64,000 bases of DNA from Hymenobacter sedentarius (GCF_001507645.1 NZ_CP013909.1:4154001-4218000), one strand, 5' to 3'. Counted from the first letter of the stretch, positions 1-10,321 are shown. The notes: generated from the letters alone by a model not told the origin. Numbers and translations are program-made.

Positions 1-55
1 ACGTTCGAACGAGTCGTTCCGCGGCGATAAGATGCTTCGCTGCGCTCTGCATGAC
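1..55. repeat. REP-like palindrome, partial copy
   Basis: The window opens inside a short repeat. The arm at about 27-54 reads GATAAGATGCTTCGCTGCGC followed by TCTGCATGAC, which recurs almost unchanged near 12810-12832 and 35560-35580 and in variant form at 21980-22011, 32925-32951 and 34020-34050. In the complete copies this arm pairs with an inverted arm beginning TCATGCAGAGCGCAGCGAAG. The matching left arm of this copy would lie before position 1. The short reading frame at 51-260 arises from the repeat and is not a gene. Confidence 0.7.
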
Positions 56-213
56 AACGAAGCGAGAGGCTGCGTTGACCGTAACAGGCGGTTTAATTTC
101 AAAAAGCCATACTTTCCGGTTGTTTACAGGCTTTGCGCGTAAACCCGACTACCGCTGGTGCTTTCCCTCAGCAAATCAGCGCATTCCCCGAGATATTACC
201 ATAAGTCAATACC

Positions 214-912
214 ATGTCGAAATTCACCGTCGAGCGTTTATCCTTTACCTCCCTTACTGAGCTGCCCAACTCCTGGCAGAACGCGGATTACAAAGAGCTT
301 CTGAAGAAGATGAACTATGATAATCCGGATGAAATAAAGGAAGCCGAATTAAAAGACATGTGCCTCATGTCCTTCACCGATATGGAGCCGCGCGAAGCCG
401 CCGAAATCGTGTTGGGCTATTTATTTCCAGAGGAATTAAATGCCGGCCAAATTGAGAACCTGGGCCACCAGATGCTCACCGAAAAACTCTGGGAAGAAAA
501 CCCCGAATTAGCGCTGCACAAAGGCTTTTACAAAGCCACTGAATTGCTGCACACGGCCTACAACGGCACTTTTCCGCGCACCCAGGCCGTGCAGTTCCAG
601 GTAAAATGCACGGCTGAAAACCCTGAGGACCTGGCTATGCTCACGGATTCGCCGGCGGCTCCGCTCATGCGGCTCCTGGCGCCGGGCCTGTCCGATAAAG
701 CCTTAATTAATCGGCTGTTCTCGACGCAATTGGAAGGACCGAAATTTGAGGAAGCCGAGTCCATGCTTTGGGAATTAAAGACGGTAAAAACCGAAGCCAA
801 TTCGGTGACATTTGACGTGGTGAGCTCCGCCTACTGGCTCGAGGATTTCAAATACGCCGACACCTACGAGGCCACCACGCACGCCGATGCCGTGAGCGAA
901 GAAGCGGAATAA
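214..912 (+). CDS. Hypothetical acidic cytoplasmic protein, 232 aa
   Basis: I do not recognise a family. The protein has no signal peptide or membrane segment and is acidic, with a Glu/Ala-rich tail. An early segment (about residues 30-80) has helical character with repeated Glu/Leu/Met. The start is the first ATG in a long open frame, and the codon use matches that of its neighbours. A strong hairpin follows the stop, so it is probably a single-gene unit. It is likely a real gene because the frame is long and the protein composition is normal. No function is offered. Confidence 0.7.
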   Translation: MSKFTVERLSFTSLTELPNSWQNADYKELLKKMNYDNPDEIKEAELKDMCLMSFTDMEPREAAEIVLGYLFPEELNAGQIENLGHQMLTEKLWEENPELALHKGFYKATELLHTAYNGTFPRTQAVQFQVKCTAENPEDLAMLTDSPAAPLMRLLAPGLSDKALINRLFSTQLEGPKFEEAESMLWELKTVKTEANSVTFDVVSSAYWLEDFKYADTYEATTHADAVSEEAE

Positions 913-948
913 CCCTTGCTAATAGCTGGGCGCAAGCCATCTCAAAAC

Positions 949-988
949 AGAACGGCCCCGTGGTGTTTAGCACCGCGGGGCCGTTCTG
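949..988 (+). terminator. Hairpin after the hypothetical gene
   Basis: An arm of about 18 bases (CAGAACGGCCCCGTGGTG type) pairs with a downstream arm with one mismatch across a TTTAG loop. There is no clear T run after it, so it is a terminator-like hairpin 36 bases after the stop at 912, not a textbook intrinsic terminator. Confidence 0.55.
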
Positions 989-1090
989 CTGGCGGCCAAT
1001 CCCAAATGACTACAAAATAAATTGCTATAAAATGTTAGATATGTTCATTACGCCCATACCTTAGCCCAATAATGGCAAACGCCCTACTAT

Positions 1091-4000
1091 TTGAAATTAC
1101 CCTTACCTAACCGCTTCTTGCTGATGCTTGCTTACGCGTTTTCCGCTCTTGCCCGGAGGGGATGGTTTACCCCTGTGCTGGCAGGGGGACTGCTGGCCAC
1201 CATTGGGTTGCCGGCTGCGGCCCTGGCGGCCCCGGCACCTGTGCCGTACTTCTCGGAACCGGCCATCTCACCCAACCGCACCGAGCTAGCCTTTGTGTCG
1301 GGCGGCGACATTTGGACCAGTCCCGTGTCCGGCGGCGAGGCCCGCCTGCTGGTGGCCCACCTCGCCACCGAAAGCCGCCCGCTGTACTCCCCCGATGGCC
1401 GCTCCCTGGCCTTCGTCTCGACCCGCACCGGCAACGGCGACGTGTACGTGCTGGCCCTGGAAACCGGCGAGCTGCGCCGCGTCACCTTCGACGATGCCCC
1501 GGACCAGCTCGACAGCTGGTCGGCCGATGGGAAATGGCTGTACTTTTCCTCGACCAGCCGCGACATCGCGGGCATGAACGACATCTACCGGGTGCCGGCC
1601 ACCGGGGGCACGCCCACCGCCGTGAGCGCCGACCGCTACGCCAACGAATTCTTTGCCGCGCCCAGCCCCGACGGCAAAACCCTGGCCTTCAGCGCCCGGG
1701 GCATTGCCAGCAACCAGTGGTGGCGCCACGGCCACAGCCACCTCGACGAATCGGAAATCACCCTGCGCCGCGTGGGGGCCAACGGCGTACCCACCTACGA
1801 GGCCATTACGGCCGCGGGCAGCAAGGCCCTGTGGCCCATGTGGGGACAGGGCGGGCAGCGCCTATTCTACGTTTCGGACCAAAATGGCCAGGAAAACATC
1901 TGGGTGCTGGGCCTGAACGGCGACAAGGCGCCGGCCCGCGCCGTGACCTCATTTAAGGACGGGCGCGTGCTCTGGCCCAGCATTTCCTACGACGGCAAGC
2001 TGATTGCCTTCGAGCGCAACTTCAAGCTCTGGACCCTGGACACCGACAATGGGCAGGTGCGCGAAATAGCGGTGCAGCGGCGCGGCGCCCCCGCCGGCCC
2101 GGCCACGGAGCGGCTGCGCTTCACCGACCGCCTGCAGGAGCTAGCGCTGTCGCCCGATGGCACCAAAATGGCCTTTGTGGTGCACGGCGAAGTGTTCGCA
2201 GCATCGGCGGCCGATGGCGGCGAAGCCACCCGCATTTCGCAAACGCCCACTGCTGAGTCCGACATTGCCTGGTCGCCGGACAGCCGCCGCTTGGTATACG
2301 TGTCGGAGCGCGACGGGCCTTCGCACGTCTACAGCTACGCCTTTGCCACTGGCCTGGAAACCCGCCTGACCAACAGCCCGCTCAACGATGCCGCGCCCAC
2401 GTTTTCTCCTGATGGCAAGCAGCTGGCCTTTGAACGCGATGCCGCCGAACTGCGCGTGCTGGACGTAGCCCAACAGCAGGAAAAAGTACTGGCCAAGGGC
2501 GTTTTTGGCCGGGCGCCCATCCGGGCCCGGCGCAGCTTTGTGTGGTCGCCCGATGGGCGCTGGGTGGCCTTCACGCCCCGCGGCGCCCGCGGCTTTACCA
2601 ACGTCAACGTGGTACCCGCGGCCAGCGGGACTGCGCGGGCGGTGAGCTTCGTGGCCAACACGAACACCAATTCGGTTTCGTGGAGCCCCGATGGCAAGTT
2701 TCTGCTTTTCGATACGGGCCAGCGCACCGAAGACGCCCAATTGGCCCGCATCGACTTGCTACCCCGCACCCCGCGATTCCGCGAAGACCAGTTCCGCGAC
2801 TTGTTTAAGGAGCAGCCCGCGCCCAGCCCCACCACGCTCGATAAAAACACGGCCCCGCCCGTGAAGCCCGCCGCTACAGCGCGGCCCGCGGTGCTGCCCG
2901 GCGGCCCCACCGATTCGCTGGGCACCCGCTCAGCCCAAAACGGAAAATCTGCCCCGGCCGGCACCGCACCCGCCAAAGCCGGAAAGCCGCCCGTCAACAT
3001 CGTGTTTGAAGACATTCGCCGCCGCTTGAGTCTGCTGCCAGTGGGCGTGAACGTGGGCCCGCACAGCATCAGCCCCGACGGCAAATGGCTACTGCTGACG
3101 GCATATTCGGCCAACCAATCGAACCTGTACGTGTACCCGCTCGACGAATTGAGCAAGGAGCCGGCCGTGGTGCGGCAGCTCACGTCTACCGTGGGGGCCA
3201 AGCGCGACGCGCAGTTCTCGCGCGACAGCAAGGAAATCTACTACCTCGACCAGGGCGTCATCAAGGTGGTGCCGGTGGAAGTGGGCAAGGGTGCGGCGCA
3301 TAGCGTGGCCGTATCGGCCGAGATGGATGTAGACTTCGAAAAAGAAAAGGTGGCTGTGTTTGAGCAGTCGTGGAGCCTGCTGCGCGACTTTTTCAACGAC
3401 CCCACTTATAATGGCGTGAACTGGGCAGCCCAGCACGATATCTACGCTCCGCTCATTGCCGGCGCCCGCACCGTGGACGAAGCCCGCCGCCTCATCAACC
3501 TGATGATTGGCGAGCTCAACGCCTCGCACTCCGGCCTGAACCCAGCCCTGGCCGCCGGCACGGTGGTGCCCGCGGCCACCGGCCGCCTGGGCCTGCGCTT
3601 CGACGCCCCCGAATACGAGCAAAACGGGCGCCTGCGCGTAAGCACCGTGCTGCCGCTAAGCGCCGCCGCGCTAGCCGGCATCCGGCCCGGCGACGTAGTC
3701 CGGGCGGTGGACGGCCAGGCCCTCACCCCTACCACCAACCTCGACGAGCTGCTGCAATACAAAGTGGGCCGCCGCGTGACGTTGCGCATTGCCAGCGGCC
3801 AGGCCAACCCAACGGCCGCGACCGGCAAACGGAAATCCAAAACCAAAACGGTGGCCACTCCTTCCGCGGCAGCCGAGCGCGACGTGGTGGTGCGCCCCCT
3901 GAGCCGCGACACCGAAAAAGGCCTCGACTACCAGCAGTGGGTGGAAGAACGGCGGGCCTACGTAGCCAAAGCCAGCGGCGGCCGCCTGGGCTACGTGCAC

Positions 4001-4579
4001 ATGTTCGACATGTCGGCCGGGGCGCTGTCCCAGCTGCACCTCGACCTCGACGCCGAGAACATGGGCCGCGAAGGCGTGGTGGTGGATGTGCGCAACAACA
4101 ACGGCGGCTTCGTGAATGTGTACGCCATCGACGTGCTGGCCCGCCGCAGCTACCTCACCTTTGCCAACCGCAGCCAGCCCACTTTCCAGCCCATCCGCTC
4201 CTACCTGGGCCAGCGCTCCCTGGAGCTGCCCACGGTGCTCGTGACCAACCAGCACTCCCTCTCCGATGCCGAAGATTTTAGCGAGGGCTACCGGGCCGAA
4301 AAGCTGGGCAAAATAGTGGGCGAGCCCACCGGCGGCTGGATAATCTTTACCGCCAACGTCTCGCTGCTCGATGGCTCGAGCTTGCGCCTGCCGTTCGTCA
4401 CCATTCGGTCGGCCCGCGATGGCAAGGTGATGGAGATGAACCCCCGCCCGGTAGACGTGGCCGTGACCCGGCCCATCGGCGAGAGCTACACTGGCCGCGA
4501 CGTGCAGCTGGATACCGCTGTGCAGGAACTCCTCGGCCAACTCAAGAACCCTACCAGCGGCGCTAGCGGCGGGAAGTAG
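1091..4579 (+). CDS. Tricorn-like S41 serine protease with N-terminal beta-propeller
   Basis: This is a large exported protease of the tricorn/S41 type. In order: an N-terminal hydrophobic signal (cleavage probably after an ALA near residues 45-50), WD40/TolB-like propeller repeats rich in SPDG(K/R) and WSPDG motifs to about residue 550, a low-complexity Pro/Ala/Lys linker, a second propeller segment, then a C1 region with the NASHSG motif near residue 810. A PDZ domain follows (about 835-905, with an AGIRPGDVVRAVDG core), and last an S41 core with NQHSLSDAEDFSEG near residue 1053, where the Ser before DAE is the expected nucleophile. The frame as called opens at a TTG; an in-frame ATG at 1124 also leaves a good signal peptide and may be the true start. 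It probably degrades peptides in the periplasm. Confidence 0.9.
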   Translation: MKLPLPNRFLLMLAYAFSALARRGWFTPVLAGGLLATIGLPAAALAAPAPVPYFSEPAISPNRTELAFVSGGDIWTSPVSGGEARLLVAHLATESRPLYSPDGRSLAFVSTRTGNGDVYVLALETGELRRVTFDDAPDQLDSWSADGKWLYFSSTSRDIAGMNDIYRVPATGGTPTAVSADRYANEFFAAPSPDGKTLAFSARGIASNQWWRHGHSHLDESEITLRRVGANGVPTYEAITAAGSKALWPMWGQGGQRLFYVSDQNGQENIWVLGLNGDKAPARAVTSFKDGRVLWPSISYDGKLIAFERNFKLWTLDTDNGQVREIAVQRRGAPAGPATERLRFTDRLQELALSPDGTKMAFVVHGEVFAASAADGGEATRISQTPTAESDIAWSPDSRRLVYVSERDGPSHVYSYAFATGLETRLTNSPLNDAAPTFSPDGKQLAFERDAAELRVLDVAQQQEKVLAKGVFGRAPIRARRSFVWSPDGRWVAFTPRGARGFTNVNVVPAASGTARAVSFVANTNTNSVSWSPDGKFLLFDTGQRTEDAQLARIDLLPRTPRFREDQFRDLFKEQPAPSPTTLDKNTAPPVKPAATARPAVLPGGPTDSLGTRSAQNGKSAPAGTAPAKAGKPPVNIVFEDIRRRLSLLPVGVNVGPHSISPDGKWLLLTAYSANQSNLYVYPLDELSKEPAVVRQLTSTVGAKRDAQFSRDSKEIYYLDQGVIKVVPVEVGKGAAHSVAVSAEMDVDFEKEKVAVFEQSWSLLRDFFNDPTYNGVNWAAQHDIYAPLIAGARTVDEARRLINLMIGELNASHSGLNPALAAGTVVPAATGRLGLRFDAPEYEQNGRLRVSTVLPLSAAALAGIRPGDVVRAVDGQALTPTTNLDELLQYKVGRRVTLRIASGQANPTAATGKRKSKTKTVATPSAAAERDVVVRPLSRDTEKGLDYQQWVEERRAYVAKASGGRLGYVHMFDMSAGALSQLHLDLDAENMGREGVVVDVRNNNGGFVNVYAIDVLARRSYLTFANRSQPTFQPIRSYLGQRSLELPTVLVTNQHSLSDAEDFSEGYRAEKLGKIVGEPTGGWIIFTANVSLLDGSSLRLPFVTIRSARDGKVMEMNPRPVDVAVTRPIGESYTGRDVQLDTAVQELLGQLKNPTSGASGGK

Positions 4580-4645
4580 TGCGCCGGCCAGGCACCCTTT
4601 GCTGGCCCCGCCCATTATTTCGCTGACGCCGATATGTCTTTTTCT

Positions 4646-4675
4646 AAAGCCCTGAGCAGTCCAGCTCAGGGCTTT
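4646..4675 (+). terminator. Intrinsic terminator after the tricorn-like protease
   Basis: A perfect 12-bp stem (AAAGCCCTGAGC pairing with GCTCAGGGCTTT) has a 6-base loop and ends in a short T-rich stretch. It lies 66 bases after the stop at 4579. Confidence 0.8.
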
Positions 4676-4796
4676 TGCTTAGGGGAACTTCGCCAACGGC
4701 TGAGATTATTTTAGGGGCTTTGGCGCAATTACGGCTACCTTCATTTGTTTTGGTGTTGCTGGTGCGCACTGGTATCTTGCCCTGCCGCTTCTTTCT

Positions 4797-7700
4797 ATGA
4801 AATCATTCCCCGTCCGTCGGCTCCTGGCTTCGCTGCTGCTGCTGGGCGTGCTGGGGACGGGGGTGGCGGTGTGGCTGCTGGGCAGCGAATACGGGCGCAA
4901 GCGCATTGCCCAGGCCGTGCGGCGCGGGCTCACGCACAATTCGGAGCTGGTGCTGGCGCCCTTCGAAGTGGAGCTGTCGCCGTGGCGCGACTTTCCGCAC
5001 CTGACGGCGTCCATTCACCACATCGCCCTGATTGACACTTCTTTTAAGCAGCGGGTGCCGGTGCTGCGCATTGCGCGAGCCGACCTGCGCCTGGAGCTGG
5101 CCAGCCTGCTGCGCGGCCGAACTCGGGTCACGCGGCTGGCGCTTACCGACGCGGACTTTCGGGAGCGAGTCGATTCATTGGGCCGGTCCTGGGGCCTGCG
5201 CGGCAAGCGCCGCAAGGGCACCGGCGCCCCGCCCACCCTCAACCTTGAGCTGGACGAGCTGCTGGTGAACAACTTTCGCTTTAGCTCGCACAATGGGTAT
5301 TCGCGCAGTGCGTTTGGGGCCCAGGTGCAGCAGGCCCGGCTCACGGCGCGGCTGCAGCGCGGGGTGCTGCGCGTGGCTGGCACCCTGGATGGGCAGTTGA
5401 GCTACCTGCGCACCCGCGCCGGCACCCTCTTCGAGCGGGAGCCGGTGCATGCCCGGGTGCACTACAAGTACACGTTCCAAAACCGCCAGGGCCTGCTCTG
5501 GAACACCCGCGCCACCCTCCACGGCGACACCATCCGGGTGAGCGGCACCCACACCGTGGACCCAAGGCAGCCGGTGGGCACCATGCTCAAGCTGCGTTTT
5601 GTGGGCAACCAGCCCCTCACCGAAACGCTGCGCGCGGCCCTGCCCCCGCGTCTGGAGCCCTACCTGGCCGGCGCCACCAGCCCCAGCAAAGCCCACATTC
5701 ACTACACCATCACGGGCCTGAGCGGGCCCACCGTGAGCCCGCGCAACGTGCTGACCTTTAGTTTGCGCGGCGCCAGTATGCAGTGGCCCGAGGCCAACCG
5801 CCACATCAGCCGCTGGGACCTGCAGGGCACCTACGACAACGGCCGGGCCCACAGCATCAAATCAACCCAACTCACCTTGCGGCGCTGCCACATCTACTCC
5901 GCCGCCGGCCGCCTCGACGTGGCCCTGACCCTGAACGATTTCAGCCGCCCCTACCTGAATGCCAACCTCCGGGGCAGTACCCAACTGCCCGAGCTGGCGG
6001 AGCTGGTAGCCCCCGGGCGGTGGCGCGCCCGCCAGGGCATAGCCGACCTCGACGTGCGGGTGCGCGGCCTGTTGCACTCCCCCGGCGGCTCCGCCCGCCC
6101 CAAAGAGCTGCCCAAAGGCCTCTCGCTGCGCGGTACCATGGCGCTGCGCAATGCCACCCTGGGCCTGCCGGGGCGCGAGGCCGACATATCGAAACTCAAC
6201 GTGCTGGTGGGCCTGCAGGACAGCCTCTGGCGCCTCTCCAATGCCACGGGGATGCTGAGTGGCATGCGGTTTCAGGCCACGGCCCGCACCATCTACCTGT
6301 ACGACTACTTCATTGGCGAGCACGCCACGGCTAGCATCAGCGGCAATTTTGCGGTGGATGAGCTGCGCATCGACCGGCTGCGGGCCCTGATGCGGCCCAT
6401 GCCCCGCACCGCCGGGGCCGTGCCTTCGGCCGGCCGCCGGCACCGGCAGCGCCGGACACCCCGCGACAAGGCCCAGCTCGCCGCCACGCTGGGCAGCGAG
6501 CTGATTCCGCCAGGCCTGCTGCTGGATGTGGGCCTGCGCTGCCAGCGCCTGCTGCTGGCCAGCGACACCCTCAACGACCTGGCCGTGACCGTGCGGCACG
6601 ACGGCCAGCGGGTGCAGCTGCGCAACCTGGCGGGCCAGGTGTGGGGCGGCGCCGTGCGCGGCAACGTGGAATGGCCCACCGACCCCCAAAACGAGGTGGC
6701 GCCCGTGCAATACCAGCTGGGCGTGCGTTTTGGCACCATCAACTACCGCCAGTTTATGGCCCACCTCACCCGCCCCCTACCCGATACGCCCCGGCCTGCC
6801 AAGGGCAAAGGCGCCGCCATGCCGGCCCTGCGCGACTTGCTGCTGACCGCCAATGGCCGGCTGAACGTCGACATCGACCACGTGCAGCTTCCCGCCGGCG
6901 AAATCCTGAGCCAGGTGCAGCTTCGCCTACAGAAAACCGGCCCCCTCCTCCAGGTGCCCTTTCTACGCTTTACCACACCCGCGGGCGGCCAGGGAGAAGC
7001 CACCGGCACCGCCCAGGTAGCCAACATGCGCCTGCAGGCAGCCGATGCCGAGATAAAGCTGCGCTACGCGACCCTCGACGTGCAGCGCCTACTGGCTTGG
7101 ATTGCCAGCATGACCACTCCCGTCGACACCGTGCCCACGGCCCGCACCATAGCCCGCGCCACGCGCCGGGCCCTGCGGCTACAGTCGCCCAAGAGCACCT
7201 CCATGGTGTCGAGCGGCGTGCTGAGCGCGGTGCTGCGCGTGGAGGCCAATGAGGTGCGTTACGCCGCCATCAAGGGCACCCGGTTCCGGCTGGTATCGCA
7301 CCTGCTGGAGGGCGAGGCCCGGCTCGACGATTGTTCGCTGGACGCGCTGCAGGGCCACATCAGCCTGCGCGGCCTCATGCTGAGCACCGGTGACCGCGAG
7401 CACCACCCTGCCCAGGCGCAGCTGCGGCTGGAAGATGTGCAGCTGCCTGCCCTGTTCAGTACTGCCACGGCCATGGGCCTCAACGTGCTGGGCGGCGACA
7501 ATATCCGCGGGAGCCTGCGCGGCTTGGTAGACCTGCGCACCGACCTCGGCAGCACCTTCCTGCCCAGCCTGCCGCAAACGGTGGGCTACGTGAAAGCCGA
7601 TTTCCGAGACCTGGAGCTGCTGAATGTGGAGGCCCTGATGGAGGCACTTAAATTCATGAAGTCCGAGCGAACCAGTCACCTGTATTTTGAGCCGGTGAGC

Positions 7701-8084
7701 AGCGAGTTTATCCTGGCCAATGGGCAGCTGCTCATCCCCGGCCTGCGCCTGAACAGCAACCTTAGCAGCCTGCAGGTAAGCGGCCGCTACGGCCTGGATG
7801 GCCGCAGCAACCTCTTCGTCGGCCTCAAGCCCTTGCAGGCCCTGTTTGGCAACAACGACAAGCGCATCGAGCGCATCGAGCGCATCCAGGACGGCGAACC
7901 CAAGCGCAATGCCGACCGCAAGCTCACCTACATCAACCTGCGGCGCACCGAACCCAAGGAGAAGTACAAGGTTCGCCTGTTTCAGAAGGAAGAGCAGCGC
8001 CGCGAGGAAGCCAGCCTCCGCCAGCAGTACCGCGACTTCCTGCTCACCCAGCGCCTGGATACCACCGTGCGCCTGCTGCGCTGA
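4797..8084 (+). CDS. AsmA-like inner-membrane-anchored protein, 1095 aa
   Basis: The protein has one N-terminal membrane anchor (about residues 9-30) followed by a very long region of beta-strand-rich sequence. An AsmA-type N-terminus is seen in the VLAPFEVELSPWRDFPHL stretch, and an AsmA-like C-terminus (about 930-1030) contains LYFEPVSSEFILANG followed by the typical NSNLSSLQVSGRYGLDG segment. AsmA-family proteins bridge the periplasm and are linked to phospholipid traffic to the outer membrane; that role is carried over from the family. The tail after residue 1030 is highly charged and helical. The ATG at 4797 is the first in frame and is followed directly by the membrane anchor. It lies between a terminator and a MITE-like repeat, so it is probably monocistronic. 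Confidence 0.85.
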   Translation: MKSFPVRRLLASLLLLGVLGTGVAVWLLGSEYGRKRIAQAVRRGLTHNSELVLAPFEVELSPWRDFPHLTASIHHIALIDTSFKQRVPVLRIARADLRLELASLLRGRTRVTRLALTDADFRERVDSLGRSWGLRGKRRKGTGAPPTLNLELDELLVNNFRFSSHNGYSRSAFGAQVQQARLTARLQRGVLRVAGTLDGQLSYLRTRAGTLFEREPVHARVHYKYTFQNRQGLLWNTRATLHGDTIRVSGTHTVDPRQPVGTMLKLRFVGNQPLTETLRAALPPRLEPYLAGATSPSKAHIHYTITGLSGPTVSPRNVLTFSLRGASMQWPEANRHISRWDLQGTYDNGRAHSIKSTQLTLRRCHIYSAAGRLDVALTLNDFSRPYLNANLRGSTQLPELAELVAPGRWRARQGIADLDVRVRGLLHSPGGSARPKELPKGLSLRGTMALRNATLGLPGREADISKLNVLVGLQDSLWRLSNATGMLSGMRFQATARTIYLYDYFIGEHATASISGNFAVDELRIDRLRALMRPMPRTAGAVPSAGRRHRQRRTPRDKAQLAATLGSELIPPGLLLDVGLRCQRLLLASDTLNDLAVTVRHDGQRVQLRNLAGQVWGGAVRGNVEWPTDPQNEVAPVQYQLGVRFGTINYRQFMAHLTRPLPDTPRPAKGKGAAMPALRDLLLTANGRLNVDIDHVQLPAGEILSQVQLRLQKTGPLLQVPFLRFTTPAGGQGEATGTAQVANMRLQAADAEIKLRYATLDVQRLLAWIASMTTPVDTVPTARTIARATRRALRLQSPKSTSMVSSGVLSAVLRVEANEVRYAAIKGTRFRLVSHLLEGEARLDDCSLDALQGHISLRGLMLSTGDREHHPAQAQLRLEDVQLPALFSTATAMGLNVLGGDNIRGSLRGLVDLRTDLGSTFLPSLPQTVGYVKADFRDLELLNVEALMEALKFMKSERTSHLYFEPVSSEFILANGQLLIPGLRLNSNLSSLQVSGRYGLDGRSNLFVGLKPLQALFGNNDKRIERIERIQDGEPKRNADRKLTYINLRRTEPKEKYKVRLFQKEEQRREEASLRQQYRDFLLTQRLDTTVRLLR

Positions 8085-8133
8085 TGTGAGTGTGTATAGT
8101 TTCCGTCATGCAGAACGCCGCGAAGCACCTCCC

Positions 8134-8295
8134 GTGGAACCTCACCCCCGGCCCCTCTCCAAAAGAGAGGGGTGCCACGGCACAAGACTCAGGTCAATTT
8201 TAAGTTAAAAGGCGCGGCTCAATTGAGCCGCGCCTTTCACTTTTTAACGTGAGGCTCCCCTCTCATTTGGAGAGGGGCCTGGGGTGAGGTTCCAC
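8134..8295. repeat. MITE-like element, copy A
   Basis: The 162-bp unit is bounded by inverted repeats of about 39 bp that start GTGGAACCTCACCCCCGGCC and continue through a CCTCTCC...GAGAGGGG stem. Inside is a perfect hairpin at 8208-8237 (AAAGGCGCGGCTC pairing with GAGCCGCGCCTTT) that could end transcription both ways. A related unit with the same ends but a different middle lies at 18656-18826. No coding capacity is present, and I see no clear target duplication. It fills most of the gap between the AsmA-like gene and the CocE-type hydrolase. Confidence 0.8.
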
Positions 8296-8416
8296 GCGAG
8301 GGGAAGCTTCGCAACAGTCTACCAGCATCATATTCCTACCAAAACTTCTATCCTAACATCCTGCCGTTCTTTGCGGGCTGCCAACCCTCACCTCTTCTGC
8401 TTATACCCTTCCCTGC

Positions 8417-10321
8417 ATGCTTCGCACCGTTATCACCACCACTTTACTGGCCGCTGGCATAGCCGCTTCAGCTCAGGCCCAAGCCCCTACCCGCGCCCAG
8501 GATTCGGCCTTCGTGCGGCAGAACTACACCAAGCTCGACCGCCAGATTGTGATGCGCGACGGCGTGAAGCTATACACGGTGATTTATGTGCCCAAGGATG
8601 CTTCGGCCGGCACTCCCTACCCGTTTTTGATGACGCGCACGCCCTACTCGGCCGGGCCGTATGGGGAGCAGAAGTACCGCTTGCGCGGCCCCGGGCCCAG
8701 CCGGGAATTATCGCAGGAAAAGTACATTTTCGTGTACCAGGACGTGCGCGGGCGCTACCTGAGCCAGGGCCAGTTTGAGGAAATGACACCGGCGCTGAAG
8801 GGCATTAAAGCGGCAGTAGTGCAAGGCCCCGCCACCCCGCACGACGAAAGCACCGACACCTTCGACACCATCGAATGGCTGCTGAAGAACGTGCCTGGCA
8901 ACAACGGCCGCGTGGGCATGGTGGGCATTTCCTACCCCGGATTCTACGCCACGGCGGCCCTGCCCAACGCCCACCCGGCCCTGAAATCGGTGTCGCCGCA
9001 GGCCCCGGTCACGGATGAGTTTATGGGCGACGATGCCCGCCACAAAGGCGCGTTTTTCCTGCTCGACAACTTCGACTTCACCAACTCCTTCGACGTGCCG
9101 CGCCCCAAGCCGGTGGCCCAATACGAGGAGCTGTTCAAGTTTGAGCCCAAAGACGCGTACAAGTTTTACCTCAAATTGGGGCCCATCAAAAACGCCAACA
9201 GCAGCAAGTACTTTAACAACCGCGCCCGCATCTGGAACGAGTACCTGCAGCACGAAACCTACGACGCTTACTGGCAGGCCCGCAACATCCGCACGGCCCT
9301 CACCGGCGTGAAGCCCGCGGTGCTGGTGGTGGGCGGCTGGTTTGATGCCGAGGACCTGTTCGGCGCGCTCAACACCTACAAGGCCATCGAAAAGCAGAAT
9401 CCCGGCGCCACCAACCGCCTCGTGATGGGCCCCTGGACTCACGGCGCCTGGGCTCGGCCCGACTGGAGCACCTTCGGCCCGCTGAGCTTCGGCAGCAACG
9501 TCTCCCAGACCTTCCGCGAAACGCTGGAAACGCCGTTTTTCAACTTCTACCTCAAGGACAAAGGCAGCTTCAACCCGGCCGAAGCCACGGTCTTCAACAC
9601 CGGCACCAACGAGTGGAAAACCTACGCCGCCTGGCCCCCGGCGGCTACCAAAACGCGCACGCTCTACTTCCAGGAAGCCGGCCGCCTCGGGTTTACGGCG
9701 CCTCCTGCGGCCTCTAAACCAGCTCAATATGTCAGCGACCCGGCCAACCCCGTGCCTTACACCGAGGGCGTGCACGCCGAGCGTAAAAACGAGTACATGA
9801 TTGAAGACCAGCGCTTCGCCGCCAAGCGCCCCGACGTGCTCACCTTCCAAACCGAGCCCCTGACCGAGGACCTCACCCTTGCTGGCCCGCTCACCGCCGA
9901 CCTGTTTGTGAGCACTTCCGGCACCGATGCCGACTTTATTGTGAAGGTCATCGACGTGCTGCCCGCCAATGCCACCGGTTTTGCGCCCGGCAAAAAACCC
10001 ACGGCCGGCTACCAGCGCCTGGTGCGCGCCGAGGTAATGCGCGGCCGCTTCCGCAACAGCTTCACCCAGCCCGAGGCGTTCAAGCCCAACCAGCCCACCG
10101 AAGTAAAATATGAGCTGCCCGACGTGCTCCACACCTTCCGGAAAGGCCACCGCCTCATGGTGCAGGTGCAAAGCACTTGGTTTCCGCTGGTAGACCGCAA
10201 CCCACAGAAATTTGTGCCCATTGCCAAGGCCGAGGCCAAGGATTTCCAGAAAGCCACCATCCGGCTCTACCACGATGCCAAGCAGGCTTCGGCGGTCCGG
10301 GTGCAGGTGGTAGCACCCTAG
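8417..10321 (+). CDS. CocE/NonD-family (S15-like) secreted hydrolase
   Basis: The 634-residue alpha/beta hydrolase of the Xaa-Pro dipeptidyl-peptidase/CocE type starts with a signal peptide ending in AQA near residue 22. The nucleophile elbow GISYPG lies near residue 172, and the expected acid and base fit GGWFDAED (near 312) and GPWTHGAW (near 340). The C-terminal third (about 450-630) is the jelly-roll X-Pro C-terminal domain, with LTADLFVSTSGTDADF. Family members hydrolyse peptides, esters or beta-lactams such as glutaryl-7-ACA, and the actual substrate cannot be read from sequence. The start at 8417 is the only ATG that gives a complete signal peptide. Confidence 0.9.
   Translation: MLRTVITTTLLAAGIAASAQAQAPTRAQDSAFVRQNYTKLDRQIVMRDGVKLYTVIYVPKDASAGTPYPFLMTRTPYSAGPYGEQKYRLRGPGPSRELSQEKYIFVYQDVRGRYLSQGQFEEMTPALKGIKAAVVQGPATPHDESTDTFDTIEWLLKNVPGNNGRVGMVGISYPGFYATAALPNAHPALKSVSPQAPVTDEFMGDDARHKGAFFLLDNFDFTNSFDVPRPKPVAQYEELFKFEPKDAYKFYLKLGPIKNANSSKYFNNRARIWNEYLQHETYDAYWQARNIRTALTGVKPAVLVVGGWFDAEDLFGALNTYKAIEKQNPGATNRLVMGPWTHGAWARPDWSTFGPLSFGSNVSQTFRETLETPFFNFYLKDKGSFNPAEATVFNTGTNEWKTYAAWPPAATKTRTLYFQEAGRLGFTAPPAASKPAQYVSDPANPVPYTEGVHAERKNEYMIEDQRFAAKRPDVLTFQTEPLTEDLTLAGPLTADLFVSTSGTDADFIVKVIDVLPANATGFAPGKKPTAGYQRLVRAEVMRGRFRNSFTQPEAFKPNQPTEVKYELPDVLHTFRKGHRLMVQVQSTWFPLVDRNPQKFVPIAKAEAKDFQKATIRLYHDAKQASAVRVQVVAP

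Noticed and set aside
3671..4615. Long minus-strand frames opposite the tricorn-like gene
   Set aside because: They are shadows of GC-rich codons; their peptides are rich in His/Gly/Ala with no domain pattern. The same holds for other antisense frames, such as 8708-10327 and 46749-50072.
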